Assembly (NCBI RefSeq): GCF_024204685.1
Contig: NZ_CP100350.1
Span: 3,684,501-3,748,500 of the forward strand
Source: Gilvimarinus sp. DA14
Lineage (GTDB): Bacteria > Pseudomonadota > Gammaproteobacteria > Pseudomonadales > Cellvibrionaceae
Length of the DNA stretch: 64,000 bases
Reading direction: 5' to 3'
Shown: positions 39,573 through 49,900 of the stretch, piece by piece
How the letters are laid out: each line of letters begins with the position of its first letter
How positions within the stretch are numbered: the stretch's first letter is position 1
Made by a program: the position numbers and the translations under genes
The notes under the pieces: model-generated
Told to the model about the DNA's origin: nothing
The model's input: only the letters and a program-made list of their open reading frames with translations
Database searches by the model: none

Positions 39573-42409
39573 CAGTTCTCTCCTCTGGTCACTTCGGTGT
39601 TTGAATAAACTTTGCTGGTGGCCGGGCGCGGCGAATGGCTGGTTTGGGCCAGCTTGCCCAAGTGCGCCAGTATCAACATGGTGGCGCCCACCACGGTGAC
39701 GTACACACCGATATCAAATGCCATGGCCGAAGCCAGTTCAAAATCGCCCACTACTGGCCAGTGAATATGGCTGAAGGTCGAGGTTAAGAACGGATAGCCG
39801 AAGAACCAGCTGCCCACGCCAGTGATGGCGGCAATCAGCACCCCGGATACCGCTACCCGGCGGTATTTCCACTTCAAGCGCTCTTGCATCCAACCGGTGC
39901 CCGAGGCCACGTATTGAAGAATCAGCGCCACGCTTGTCACCAGCCCGGCAATAAAGCCGCCGCCCGGCGCATTGTGGCCGCGCAAAAAGATGTACACCGA
40001 CACCATCAGTGCCAGGGGTAGAAGAATCCGCGCCATAACCGCCAAGATGGACGGGTGGGGTTCTTTATCCCAGCGCCGGCCCTCGCCATCGGCTTGGGGC
40101 AGGGGTAGGTGCAGGCCGTTGAGCATGGCGTAAATACCCACCGCCGCAACTGCCAGCACGGTGATTTCGCCAAAGGTATCAAAACCCCTAAAGTCCACCA
40201 GAATGACGTTGACAATATTGGCGCCACCGCCGCCCGACACACTGTTGGCGACATAAAATTCCGACAGGGTTTCATAGGGTCGAGTAATCATGGCAAAGGT
40301 GATCAAACCCATGCCGATACCCGCGGCAGCCGCCAGGGCAATGTCGCGGCCTACACGCTTGGCCCCCGATTCGTTGGGCGTTAACTGCGGTAGGAAATAA
40401 AGAGCCAAAATAAGCAACACAATGGTGACGACTTCCACCGAGATCTGCGTTAGCGCCAAGTCCGGCGCCGAGTAGCGCACGAAAATCAGCGAGACCACCA
40501 GACCCACCACGCTCATCAGCAGCAGCGCGGCAAAGCGGTTGTGGTGCAGCAGCACCGTACCCAGCGCGCCTACGATCAAAATAATGGCGGCCAACAGGCT
40601 GACCGGCTCGATCTCCGACACCCCAAGCACGCCTTGCAGCTGGGTCATGGGGTAGAGCGAGTAGGCAATAGCGACCACGGCGGCGCCGATAAGTAACGCC
40701 ATATAGCGCTGCAGTGAGTTGTTTTGCACAAAGTCGGTAAACAGCTGGGCGATGCGCACGGACAATTGCACCCGCGACTCGAATACAATTTTCTCGTCGT
40801 GGCGGAATTTGCGCTCGTAAAAGGCAAACAGGCCCGAGCGCTGGGTGTACATAATCACCCCGCCCACGGTCGCGACAATGCTCATTATCAGGGGCAGGTT
40901 AAAGCCGTGCCAGATGGCGATATGGTAGTCCGGTTTGTTCTCGCCCAGTACCGCAAGGCTTGCCGCTTCAAGAAAAGGCGCTACGGTAAAGTTAGGCAGT
41001 ATGCCTACCAGCAGACACAGGGCCACCAGCACTTCTACCGGCACAATCATATAGCGCGGCGGTTCGTGGGGTGGGTACTTGGGCAAGTCGACAGGCTCGC
41101 CGTTGAAAAATACATCGTGAATAAAACGCACCGAGTAGGCTACCGAGAAAACCCCGGCCAGGGTCGCCATCAGCGGGAATATCCAGCTGAACATGCCCAT
41201 GGACTCGATGTGCAGCGCCTCGGAGAAGAACATCTCCTTGCTCAAAAAGCCGTTCAGCAGCGGCACGCCAGCCATGGCCAGGGCGGCCACCATGGCCAGC
41301 AGCGCGGTGTGCGGCATGTATTTCCACATACCGTTAATTTTGCGCATATCCCGGGTGCCAGTCTCGTGGTCGATAATCCCGGCGGCCATAAACAGTGAGG
41401 CTTTGAAAGTGGCGTGGTTAATAATGTGGAAAATGGCCGCTACCACCGCCAGCGGAGTGCTAAAGCCCAGCAGCATGGTGATCAGCCCCAGATGGCTGAT
41501 GGTGGAATAGGCCAACAGGCCTTTTAAGTCGTGCTTGAACAGGGCGTTGTAGGCGCCGAACAGCAGGGTCGCCATACCGGTAAAGGTCACGATGTAAAAC
41601 CAGCCATCGGTGCCCGCCAGGGCCGGGTACATGCGCGCCAGTAAAAACACCCCGGCCTTTACCATGGTGGCCGAGTGCAAATAGGCGGACACCGGCGTCG
41701 GCGCGCTCATGGCATGGGGCAGCCAGAACTGAAACGGAAACTGCGCCGATTTGGTAAATGCGCCCAGCAGCACCAGTACCAAAATCACCGGGTAGCTGGG
41801 GTCGGACTTAATTTGATCGGCAGCGGCAAAAATAGCCCCCAGCTCGAAGCTGCCAACAACGCGCTCAATCAGCAGCGCACCGGCCAGCAGGCAAAGGCCG
41901 CCCGCGCCGGTGACCGCCAGTGCCATGCGCGCGCCTTTGCGGGCGTCGGTTTGCTTGGACCAGTAGCCGATTAACAGGAAAGACACCAGCGAGGTAATTT
42001 CCCAGAATACGATCAACAGCAGCAGGTTGTTGGACAGCACAATGCCCAGCATGGCCATCATAAATAGCTGTAACAGGGCATAGAGTTTGCCCAGCGAGTC
42101 GCGCTCGGAGAGATAGTAGCGGGCGTAGAGAATCACCAAAAGGCCTATGCCGACAATCAGCAGGGCGAACATCAGCCCCAAACCGTCCAGGCGCAGGCTG
42201 AGGTTTAGCCCCAGCGAGGGCAGCCAGTTAAAGCTGGCGTATTCAACGTGTCCGCCAAAAACACTGGCGGCGCTGCCGATTAAAATACCCAGTGCACACA
42301 GCGGGCCTAGGGCGGCCGAATAGGCGCACAAGGTGCGGCCGAAACGCTCGGTTGCAAAGGGCAGTAATGCACCCAGCATGGGTAGCAAGATAATGCTCAG
42401 TAGTGTCAT
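39572..42409 (-). CDS. mrpA: Na+/H+ antiporter subunit A fused with subunit B
   Basis: The 945-residue protein has an N-terminal NuoL-like part (FWEITSLVSFLLIGYW; KSAQFPFQFWLPHAMSAPTPVSAYLHSATMVKAG), a middle extension and a C-terminal region (about 800-920: LPLALMVSVYIFLRGHNAPGGGFIAGLV) that equals the separate MrpB of Bacillus. The A-B fusion makes this the six-gene group 2 (PhaAB-type) operon. It contributes alkaline and salt tolerance at the inner membrane. It is the first gene; a 325-base gap precedes it. Confidence 0.95.
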   Translation of the reverse strand: MTLLSIILLPMLGALLPFATERFGRTLCAYSAALGPLCALGILIGSAASVFGGHVEYASFNWLPSLGLNLSLRLDGLGLMFALLIVGIGLLVILYARYYLSERDSLGKLYALLQLFMMAMLGIVLSNNLLLLIVFWEITSLVSFLLIGYWSKQTDARKGARMALAVTGAGGLCLLAGALLIERVVGSFELGAIFAAADQIKSDPSYPVILVLVLLGAFTKSAQFPFQFWLPHAMSAPTPVSAYLHSATMVKAGVFLLARMYPALAGTDGWFYIVTFTGMATLLFGAYNALFKHDLKGLLAYSTISHLGLITMLLGFSTPLAVVAAIFHIINHATFKASLFMAAGIIDHETGTRDMRKINGMWKYMPHTALLAMVAALAMAGVPLLNGFLSKEMFFSEALHIESMGMFSWIFPLMATLAGVFSVAYSVRFIHDVFFNGEPVDLPKYPPHEPPRYMIVPVEVLVALCLLVGILPNFTVAPFLEAASLAVLGENKPDYHIAIWHGFNLPLIMSIVATVGGVIMYTQRSGLFAFYERKFRHDEKIVFESRVQLSVRIAQLFTDFVQNNSLQRYMALLIGAAVVAIAYSLYPMTQLQGVLGVSEIEPVSLLAAIILIVGALGTVLLHHNRFAALLLMSVVGLVVSLIFVRYSAPDLALTQISVEVVTIVLLILALYFLPQLTPNESGAKRVGRDIALAAAAGIGMGLITFAMITRPYETLSEFYVANSVSGGGGANIVNVILVDFRGFDTFGEITVLAVAAVGIYAMLNGLHLPLPQADGEGRRWDKEPHPSILAVMARILLPLALMVSVYIFLRGHNAPGGGFIAGLVTSVALILQYVASGTGWMQERLKWKYRRVAVSGVLIAAITGVGSWFFGYPFLTSTFSHIHWPVVGDFELASAMAFDIGVYVTVVGATMLILAHLGKLAQTSHSPRPATSKVYSNTEVTRGEN

Positions 42410-42734
42410 GGTGTGGTAACACCCCGGTTGCCAGGGCCCGCTTCCTCGGGCCGGATTATGTCATTGTATATCGCGCGCAGGCGGACTGAAGGCAGAGTGA
42501 CTCCTGCCAGGCATTACCAGCCCGGTGGATCCATATAGAAAGGTTGATAGCGGCGATTGGAGTGATTACTGCCTGAACAGCCCGCCCGGGCGGCGGTAAG
42601 GTCTGGTCGCGGCAATGTTGCTGTTATACGCGAGAAGGCCATTAAATGTGTCGTCCTGATGTCTGCTCAGTGCAGACACGTTATACACAAACTTGGTGTT
42701 TAGTGCCACCGAAGGAGGTAACTTTTCGGCCGCA
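42410..42734. other. Non-coding gap upstream of mrpA
   Basis: These 325 bases precede mrpA (minus). GGTGTGGTAACACC lies just upstream of the ATG as a small palindrome, and several GC-rich pairings are possible, but I recognise no riboswitch or gene. The mrp promoter is expected here. Confidence 0.4.
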
Positions 42735-43262
42735 TCAGGGGTTAAGCTTGCGGATTACCAACTGAATCGAGCCCACGGTAAAACCCCATTTACTCAGAGT
42801 CGACTGGTTGATGACCACATCGTCACTGACCCGCCACATCCAGTCATCCACTGCCAGGGCCAGCTTCTCGCCGCGATAGTCAATTTCCAGGGTGTAATTT
42901 AGGTTAAGGGCATTGCCGGCAATCTGGCCGCTACCGGTGCCAATAACATCGCCGGCGGTGGCGTCGAAGCTGTCTTTGCCGGTAGGGGTGAGGGTCCAAA
43001 CCCGGGTTTGGGTTTCGCCGTCGTCAAACACAAATTGTTCATCCAGGGTGCCTACGCCGTTGTGCCACGAGGCGTCTATGTCCGCTTGAAAAGAGCGGGT
43101 GACCTCGCCTGAGCGGTCTTTTAACACGCCATGAGCCACCAGCTTGCCGGTAAAGAATTCTTCTGGCGCAAACGCCGGGGTGCGGCCTTCATAGGTTTGA
43201 ATATCGGGGCCGGCACAGGCCTGCAGCAGCAAAAGGCAAGTTAGAATCAGCGTGCGAGACAT
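42735..43262 (-). CDS. DUF3833 family lipoprotein
   Basis: The 175-residue protein has a lipobox (LQAC) and the DUF3833 body: FFTGKLVAHGVLKDRSGEV, FVFDDGETQTRVWTL, GDVIGTGSGQIAGNALNLNYTL and DDWMWRVSDDVVINQSTLSKWG. The domain looks like a lipocalin-type beta barrel; its function is unknown. It lies 8 bases downstream of the phospholipase A gene and probably shares its transcript, suggesting an outer-membrane lipid-related role. Confidence 0.8.
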   Translation of the reverse strand: MSRTLILTCLLLLQACAGPDIQTYEGRTPAFAPEEFFTGKLVAHGVLKDRSGEVTRSFQADIDASWHNGVGTLDEQFVFDDGETQTRVWTLTPTGKDSFDATAGDVIGTGSGQIAGNALNLNYTLEIDYRGEKLALAVDDWMWRVSDDVVINQSTLSKWGFTVGSIQLVIRKLNP

Positions 43263-43270
43263 AAAACACC

Positions 43271-44305
43271 CTAAAAAATATCGGTAAACGTAACCCCCAG
43301 CCCGATAGATTGAGTTCGCACGTTGTAATCGATCAGGCTGGCACCATAGCCGTCAAATAACTTGACGTAGCCGCGCACGGTCGAGCTGATGGGGAAAGAC
43401 CAATCCAGCTGCAAAGCCCCTTTATCGCTAAAAGGCCGGCGCGTCATAAAGCTCACTATATGGTCATTACGTTTGTAGGCGCCGGTCAGTTCATAGTGAC
43501 CGTAGTAGTCGTCGATATCGGGGTTGTCGTCCTGCTCGATATCCTCGGGCAGGCGGTACCAGGGAGTAATAGCGAGGGCGAGGTTGCCGCGCTCGAATAT
43601 CGCGCGGCCTTTTACCCGGTTCCAGCTGCGCGACAATACTCCGGACTGACCGTTGGATTGATGCGCCACAATCAACTGATTGAGCACATTGCGAAAACCG
43701 AAGATCTCCCAATCGTTAATGACCGACAAAATGATTTCTGGCTCATGGTTGGTTTCGCGAAACGGGCGCGATATATCCGTGTTGTAGGCTTGCCAGAAAG
43801 ATAAATTGGTGTAGGCGAGATATAGATAGCCATTGTTATGAAAGATATCGTCGCCGATTAACACCTTCATACTGATCTGAAATTCGATTTCGGTATTCTG
43901 ATAATTGATGTCCCGACCCGACTCCTGCTCAAAGGGGGCTTCGTTGGGACTATCGTTATAAACAGCGGGCAGCAGGTAGTTGCGATTGTGTGGTGTGAGG
44001 AGAAAACGGTTGGCGCTGTTGAGAGCCTCCATTGTCATGCGCTCCTCAAGCGCCGGTTTTTCCTGCTTGGGGGATTTTGTCTGTTTGGCTTCTGCATCCT
44101 CGTCAGATGTTTGAGAGGCGCCGGACGGCGCCGTCATCTTTTGGCAGGCGCTGCGCAGTTCGGCCAGGGTCATATCCTCATCGGCGGTCTCGCCCATGCG
44201 CGCCAGGCAGCTTTGGTAATCGGCCGAGAATGAGGGTGAGCGATCGGCGCCCAGAAGGGGCAGGGGCGTGAAAAAGAGTAAAAATAAACAACGTCGAACA
44301 GCCAT
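43271..44305 (-). CDS. pldA: Outer membrane phospholipase A
   Basis: The 344-residue precursor has a signal peptide, a non-conserved N-terminal segment (about 20-110), then a 12-strand-type barrel: IEFQISMKVLIGDDIF, LYLAYTNLSFWQAYN, and the catalytic region LIVAHQSNGQSGVLSRSWNRV, with the His and Ser of the OMPLA His-Ser-Asn dyad/triad. It ends in Phe, as expected for an outer-membrane barrel. It hydrolyses phospholipids in the outer leaflet and supports envelope asymmetry. It is followed by the DUF3833 lipoprotein gene. Confidence 0.9.
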   Translation of the reverse strand: MAVRRCLFLLFFTPLPLLGADRSPSFSADYQSCLARMGETADEDMTLAELRSACQKMTAPSGASQTSDEDAEAKQTKSPKQEKPALEERMTMEALNSANRFLLTPHNRNYLLPAVYNDSPNEAPFEQESGRDINYQNTEIEFQISMKVLIGDDIFHNNGYLYLAYTNLSFWQAYNTDISRPFRETNHEPEIILSVINDWEIFGFRNVLNQLIVAHQSNGQSGVLSRSWNRVKGRAIFERGNLALAITPWYRLPEDIEQDDNPDIDDYYGHYELTGAYKRNDHIVSFMTRRPFSDKGALQLDWSFPISSTVRGYVKLFDGYGASLIDYNVRTQSIGLGVTFTDIF

Positions 44306-44384
44306 AGCGCCAGAGCCCGGAAGTGAAAGCCCGTCTATTCTGCCCCATGGGTGAGGGCTTTGGAAACCGCCAGCGGGGTGAAGG

Positions 44385-45347
44385 TTATACCGGCGCTATG
44401 CCACTCACCAGCCACTGGTCCATATCCGCGTCGTGCCATTGGCTGATCAGGTCAATACCATTGTCGACGATGGATAAGTAGACATCGATAATATCCGTGG
44501 CCAGGTTATAAATACGGTTACTGTCAGCGTTCAGTGCGCCCTCGTGCAGAATATCCGTCTCGACCATATTGAGCAGAAACATCAGCTTTAGCTCGTAGCT
44601 TTTTAGCTGGCTGAGCAGGCCAATATCCTGATCGAGAATGCCTTCCAGGCGTTTTATTTGATGGCGCAGCTTCTCATTGTTGACTCGGGTGCACTGTATT
44701 ACGTAGCGCAGCTTGCTGTCGTGGTGCGAATCCAGATAGCCCGCAGCGGCAGCGTAGGTACCCAGGGCGCGAATTCGGCCAATTTGCTCTACCACGGCCG
44801 GGAGCAGGCGGGTGGTAAAGTGCAGTACCTCAAGGTGCTTGAAGCGGCTGGGGTAGTTGCCTACTTCGGGCTCGGGTGGTTTTTCCCCCAGCATTTCGTG
44901 AATGGGTTGTTCCAGCTGGCGTGACAGGGCCGCCAACATGGCCAGCGACTGCTCTATCATATGGCAGTGCAGCTCGTAGTTATCGATCACCGAATCTTCC
45001 TGCCAGTCGCGGCTGATGGTGACCCAGGCGTTTTGTAAATTATCCTGGTCGCGCTCGCTCAGGAGGCCTTCACTGCTTTTCGCCATGGCCTGCAGCAGCA
45101 AAATGCGGCGTTCAAGCTGTGCTTGCAGTTGGTTAAAGTCTTCGCGAAAAAACTCGTTACCGCCTAGCATACCCATGCTCATGCCGCGGTGGCGCTGGGC
45201 AGTTTTAATGGTGCGGTTAAACTGGCGAATAAGGTTTAAGGCGTTTTGCCGACGACAGTAGACACCGTAATAGCGGTCGTAGATTTCGCTATTGGTGTTT
45301 TGCTGTGGTGCAGTTTGTACGCTGGTTTGCCCGTTCATGGTGCCCAT
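44385..45347 (-). CDS. Cytoplasmic helical protein resembling nitrate/nitrite-sensing (NIT) domain
   Basis: This 320-residue, all-helical, soluble protein has no signal peptide or membrane segment. Residues 40-110 (FNRTIKTAQRHRGMSMGMLGGNEFF followed by QLERRILLLQAM) resemble the NIT-type sensor pattern (xxRGxSxGxL followed by amphipathic helices). A second half near IGRIRALGTYAAAAGY may repeat it. No output domain is present, so it would be a free-standing sensor or binding protein. The resemblance is by eye only. The start could also be the ATG at 45338. It is divergent from the RND adaptor gene. Confidence 0.45.
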   Translation of the reverse strand: MGTMNGQTSVQTAPQQNTNSEIYDRYYGVYCRRQNALNLIRQFNRTIKTAQRHRGMSMGMLGGNEFFREDFNQLQAQLERRILLLQAMAKSSEGLLSERDQDNLQNAWVTISRDWQEDSVIDNYELHCHMIEQSLAMLAALSRQLEQPIHEMLGEKPPEPEVGNYPSRFKHLEVLHFTTRLLPAVVEQIGRIRALGTYAAAAGYLDSHHDSKLRYVIQCTRVNNEKLRHQIKRLEGILDQDIGLLSQLKSYELKLMFLLNMVETDILHEGALNADSNRIYNLATDIIDVYLSIVDNGIDLISQWHDADMDQWLVSGIAPV

Positions 45348-45714
45348 ATTTGAGAGTTGACTTCATGTATGTGGCGCACACGCTAGGAATTGGCCCAATA
45401 TTGCCCCTGCCTGGTGCGAAAATGGCGTCCACAGCCTGTATTGGCGAATCTTATCTAATGCCAGAGCAAGAGTTATACCAAAAGCCTAAAGAGGCAGGAA
45501 TTGCGGATTTAGCTGCAACCAGCATCACAGTTTTTGCGTCTGCAGTATCTGGGCGGTGTCGGGCGCTGATTCAGTAAAGGGCAGTGGCTCGGGCGGCGCC
45601 TTATTTTGATACACAAAGACATGAGACAATCGCGCTGAGCTTGCGTATATTGCAGCGACAGAAAAATGGCCCTGAGTAAAAAGATGGCCAGAGAGTTCAC
45701 AGGAGATTCACTGA
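45348..45714. other. Non-coding gap between divergent genes
   Basis: These 367 bases lie between the NIT-like gene and the RND adaptor. Short frames exist but none has gene-like composition with a ribosome-binding site. It presumably holds both promoters; only the CAGGAGATTC ribosome-binding site before 45715 is clear. Confidence 0.45.
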
Positions 45715-46929
45715 ATGCAAACCCCGGGATTTTTTCGCCGAAATATACGCTGGTTAGCGCCGGTACTCATTATTGTGGTGTCGATAGTGGCGCTGATCGC
45801 GCTGGCCTCTATGCGCACCCCGCCGCCCGAGCGCCCGCCGCAAAACGCCGCTGAACTCGTTGAAGTCACAACGTTAAATCCCGGGCCAATGCAGCTGAAT
45901 GTTCACTCCCAAGGGTTGGTAACGGCCAAATACACTACCGACCTGGTGGCACAGGTAAGCGGCGAGATTGTCTCGCTGGCGCCTGCCTTTGAGCGCGGCG
46001 GCATTGTCAAAAAAGGCGAGCTGCTGGCCACCATTGATCCCACCAATTATGAAGTGGCGCTGGAAAACGCCAGGGCCAATCTCGCCAGTGCCGAGGCCGG
46101 CCTGGAACAGGAACAGGCGCAGAGCGAAGTGGCCCGGGTAGAGTGGGAAGATATTAACGATCGGCCCGCACCGGCGTTGGGTTTGCGCAAGCCGCAGCTG
46201 GCCCAGGCCGAAGCCCAGCTAACGGCGGCCCGCGCTGCGCTCAAGCAGGCCAGCAAAGATTTGGAACGGACCAAAATTATCGCCCCATATGATGCACTGG
46301 TGGCGGAGCGCAATATCAGCCTCGGAACCTTCGTCAATGTCGGTACAAACATGGGTCAGGTTATGGATGTGAGTCTGGCCCAGGTGCGTCTGCCCATTGC
46401 CGAGTCGGAGTTTCGCTTTTTAGTGGGCGACGGTGTCGGCGCCGAGGTGAATTTACGTTCGGGTGCCAAGCAGTGGCAAGCGCGCATTGTGCGCGGCGAG
46501 GGGGTAGTGGACAGCGACACCCGCATGCGCTATCTGGTTGCCGAACTGGCCGATCCTTATCAGCTGCAATCGAATCGCGACGCGAGCAAACTCACCTTTG
46601 GTACTTACGTGCAGGCCGAGGTAGAAGGAATTGAAGTGAACAGCGCGGTCACCGTGCCGCGCAGTCTGGTGCGCGATGGGCAGCTGCCGCTGTTCGACAA
46701 TGGCTCCCTTGAGTTGCGCAAGGTGAATGTGATTCGCGAGCACCAGGGCGAGGCGATCATTGATCGCGGCATAAACGCCGGAGACCGGATGATTAAAACC
46801 GCACTGGATTATCCCGTGCCGGGAATGCAGCTGGAAATCCGAGGCGCCGCTAATACCGCAAGCTCGGTGTCGCAAGCATCCAGCGAGGGCTCAGCCGCCG
46901 CAACATCACCCGGTGCGGAGGCTGAGTAA
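45715..46929 (+). CDS. RND efflux periplasmic adaptor (HlyD/MFP family)
   Basis: The 404-residue protein has one N-terminal membrane anchor (about 10-30), a lipoyl half-motif (VTAKYTTDLVAQVSGEIVSLAPAFERGGIVKKGELLATID), an alpha-hairpin rich in Ala/Glu/Gln (about 115-180), the second lipoyl half (IIAPYDALVAERNISLGTFVNVG) and a beta-barrel. A low-complexity Ser/Ala tail ends it. It links the inner-membrane RND pump to an outer-membrane channel. The pump gene overlaps by one base (TAATGG). No outer-membrane factor gene is in the window, so a TolC-like protein elsewhere must serve. Confidence 0.92.
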   Translation: MQTPGFFRRNIRWLAPVLIIVVSIVALIALASMRTPPPERPPQNAAELVEVTTLNPGPMQLNVHSQGLVTAKYTTDLVAQVSGEIVSLAPAFERGGIVKKGELLATIDPTNYEVALENARANLASAEAGLEQEQAQSEVARVEWEDINDRPAPALGLRKPQLAQAEAQLTAARAALKQASKDLERTKIIAPYDALVAERNISLGTFVNVGTNMGQVMDVSLAQVRLPIAESEFRFLVGDGVGAEVNLRSGAKQWQARIVRGEGVVDSDTRMRYLVAELADPYQLQSNRDASKLTFGTYVQAEVEGIEVNSAVTVPRSLVRDGQLPLFDNGSLELRKVNVIREHQGEAIIDRGINAGDRMIKTALDYPVPGMQLEIRGAANTASSVSQASSEGSAAATSPGAEAE

Positions 46930-49900
46930 TGGAAACCGTTGAAGACACGCGCCGCGGCATTATTGCCTGGTTTGCGCGCAACAGCGTAGCGGCCAACCTG
47001 TTGATGATTGTGCTGGTCATTATGGGGCTGTTTAGCGCCATGACGATTCGCAAGCAGATGTTTCCGCAGTTGGAAATCAACTGGATCAATATTGACATTA
47101 CCTACCGGGGCGCCGCACCTCAAGACGTAGAAGAAGGGATTACCATAAAGCTAGAAGAAGCTTTGGCAACGGTGCAGGGCATAGAGCGGCTGATCACCCG
47201 CTCCAACCGCGGCGCGGCGAGCGCCAGTATCGAAGTGATGGAAAACTACGACGCCCAGGATGTATTGGATGAAGTCAAAACAGCGGTAGATTCAATTTCC
47301 AGTTTTCCCGATGGTATGGAAAGACCACGAATCAGCCGCGCCAAGTTTCGTCAGGAGGTCATGTACGTTTCGCTCTACGGCGATTTGAACAATTTCGATT
47401 TGAAGCGCATGGGCGAGGATATTTACAACGAGCTGCGCGCTCTGCCGGATGTCAATATTGTCGAGTACTACAGTGGCGCCAATTACGAAATTGCCATTGA
47501 GGTCAGCCGCGACAAACTGCACGAATACGGTTTTACTTTTAACGAAATTGCCCAGGCGGTGCGCAACTGGTCCACCAATCAATCGGCGGGGCAAATTCGC
47601 GCCGCCGATGGTTTTATTTCTGTGCGGGTGGAAGACCAGGCCTATATCGGTGAAGAGTTTGAACGCTTGCCGCTGCGCACCCGCGAAGATGGCACCAAGG
47701 TGTTGCTGGGGGATGTAGCCAAAGTTAACGACGGCTTTGAAGAAGGCATTAATTACACCAAGCTTAACGGCCACAATGCGGTCACGTTTTTTATCGGCGC
47801 CACCAAAGACCAGAGCATTACCGATGTTTCCGACACGGTAAAAAACTACCTGGATGAGCGCAACCAAACCTTGCCCGAAGGCGTGTCGGTAGACCCATGG
47901 GTGGATCTTACCTATTACTTAAACGGCCGTTTAAACATGATGCTGAGCAACATGTTTTGGGGCGGCTTGTTAGTGTTTGGCATTCTCGCGTTGTTTTTGC
48001 GCATGAAGCTTGCGATGTGGGTCATGCTGGGCCTGCCGGTAAGCTTTTTAGGCGCAATGGCTCTGCTACCGTTAAGCTGGATTGATGTCACCATTAACGT
48101 TGCCAGTTTGTTTGCCTTTATTATGGTACTGGGGGTGGTGGTGGACGATGCCATTGTGATTGGTGAAAGCGTCCACAGTGAGGTCGAAGAGCGCGGCCAG
48201 AGTATCGACAATGTCATTCGCGGTGCGCAAAAGGTTGCCACTCCGGCCACCTTTGGCGTGCTCACTACCTGCGCGGCTTTTATGCCCATGGTGCTAGAGA
48301 CGGGCCCGGACGCAGCATTTGCCAATTCTATTGGCTATGTGGTGGTGCTGTGTCTGTTGTTCTCGCTGGTGGAGTCCAAGCTGATTTTGCCGGCTCACCT
48401 GGCGCATATGAAGCCGGTAAATCCCAATAGCACCAATGCGCTGGCGCGGGTTCAAAATCGTATTAGCAATACCTTGCAGTGGTTTATTGACCGAGCGTAC
48501 ACCCCAGGGCTTACCTGGTCGCTGCAGTACCGCTACATTGTAATGGCGATTTTTACCGGAGTTATTTTTATTACCGCGGGGATGTTTGCCGCCGGCTTTC
48601 TCAAGTTTGTGGGCATGCCCAAGGTGCCGCACGACTTTGCCATTATCAATCTGGAAATGAACCCCAGCGTACCGGAGCAGGCCACCATGGATGCCATGCT
48701 CGCCATCGAACAAATGATCAATGAGGTCGAGGCGGATATCGAGCGGGAATTTAACACGCCGATGGTGGAAAAGCTGTTCGTCTCAATGCAAACGCGCACC
48801 ACGGCGGAAATTCAGGCGAAGTTAGTGGACCCGGAAGAACGCCCCATGGACACCTTTGCTTTGTCAGCGCGCTGGCGCGAAAAAATGCCGCAAATCACTG
48901 GCATGAAAAGTATGAACGTCATTGACAGTGTGCAGATGGCCCCCGGTGGTGATGAAGGCGATGTCAGTTTTCGCGTGGTGGGCACTGACCTTGAGCAACT
49001 GCGCCAGGCAGCGGCCGATATTCGCGCCGCAATGGGCCGCATAGATGGCGTGTATGAAATTCAAGACAGTGAACAAAAAGGCGTGAAAGAAGCGCGTTTC
49101 AGCCTCAAGCCTGTTGCCTTCAGTCTGGGTTTGACCACCGCCGATGTTGCCAACCAGGCAGCGTTCAGTTTGTACGGCATCGAAGCGCAGCGCATTGTGC
49201 GCGACGGCGAAGAAATTCGTGTCATGGTGCGCTACCCAGAAAGCGAGCGCAACGCCATTGATGCGGTTAACGAAGTGCTGATCAATACGCCTTCGGGCAG
49301 CAAAGTGCCGCTGAAAGAAGTGGCGGACATTACCCTGGTCGACGGCGTGAACCAGATTTATCGCGAGGACGGTAAACGCACCATTACCGTGTGGGCCAAC
49401 CTCGACTTTTCTACTGTTCAGCCTCTGGCTGTGGCCAATACATTACGCGATGGCGTGTTTAAGGATATTGAACATAAATTTCCGCGCCTGGAGCTGGAAG
49501 AGTCTGGCAATTTGCAGGACGAGCGCGAAACTCTATTCAACTTTTTCGTCAACATCGGCACTATCTTGATCATGATCTATGTGTTGTTGGCCTTGCCGCT
49601 GCGCTCTTATACTCAGCCGCTGATGATTATGTCGGTTATCCCGTTCGGCGTTATTGGCGCTATTTGGGGCCACATGATTATGGGCTTTGATTTCAGCAGT
49701 CTATCGCTGTTCGGTATTTTTGCCGCGATCGGCGTGGTAGTAAACGACTCGCTGGTAATGGTGGATTACGTGAACGGGGCGCGCGAACGCGGAGAGACCT
49801 TGCACAATGCGGTATTGCAAGGCGGACGGCGGCGTTTTCGCGCCGTTATCTTGACCTCGCTCACAACATTTATTGGCTTATTGCCGATTATGTTTGAGTC

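Noticed and set aside
36941-42400. Many medium-length plus-strand ORFs opposite the mrp operon
   Set aside because: They are antisense shadows of GC-rich genes with no ribosome-binding sites and no recognisable domains.
45395-45412. Sigma-54 promoter (TGGCCC...TTGCCC) upstream of the RND adaptor
   Set aside because: The GG and GC elements are one base closer than the required spacing and orientation relative to the gene is not decisive.
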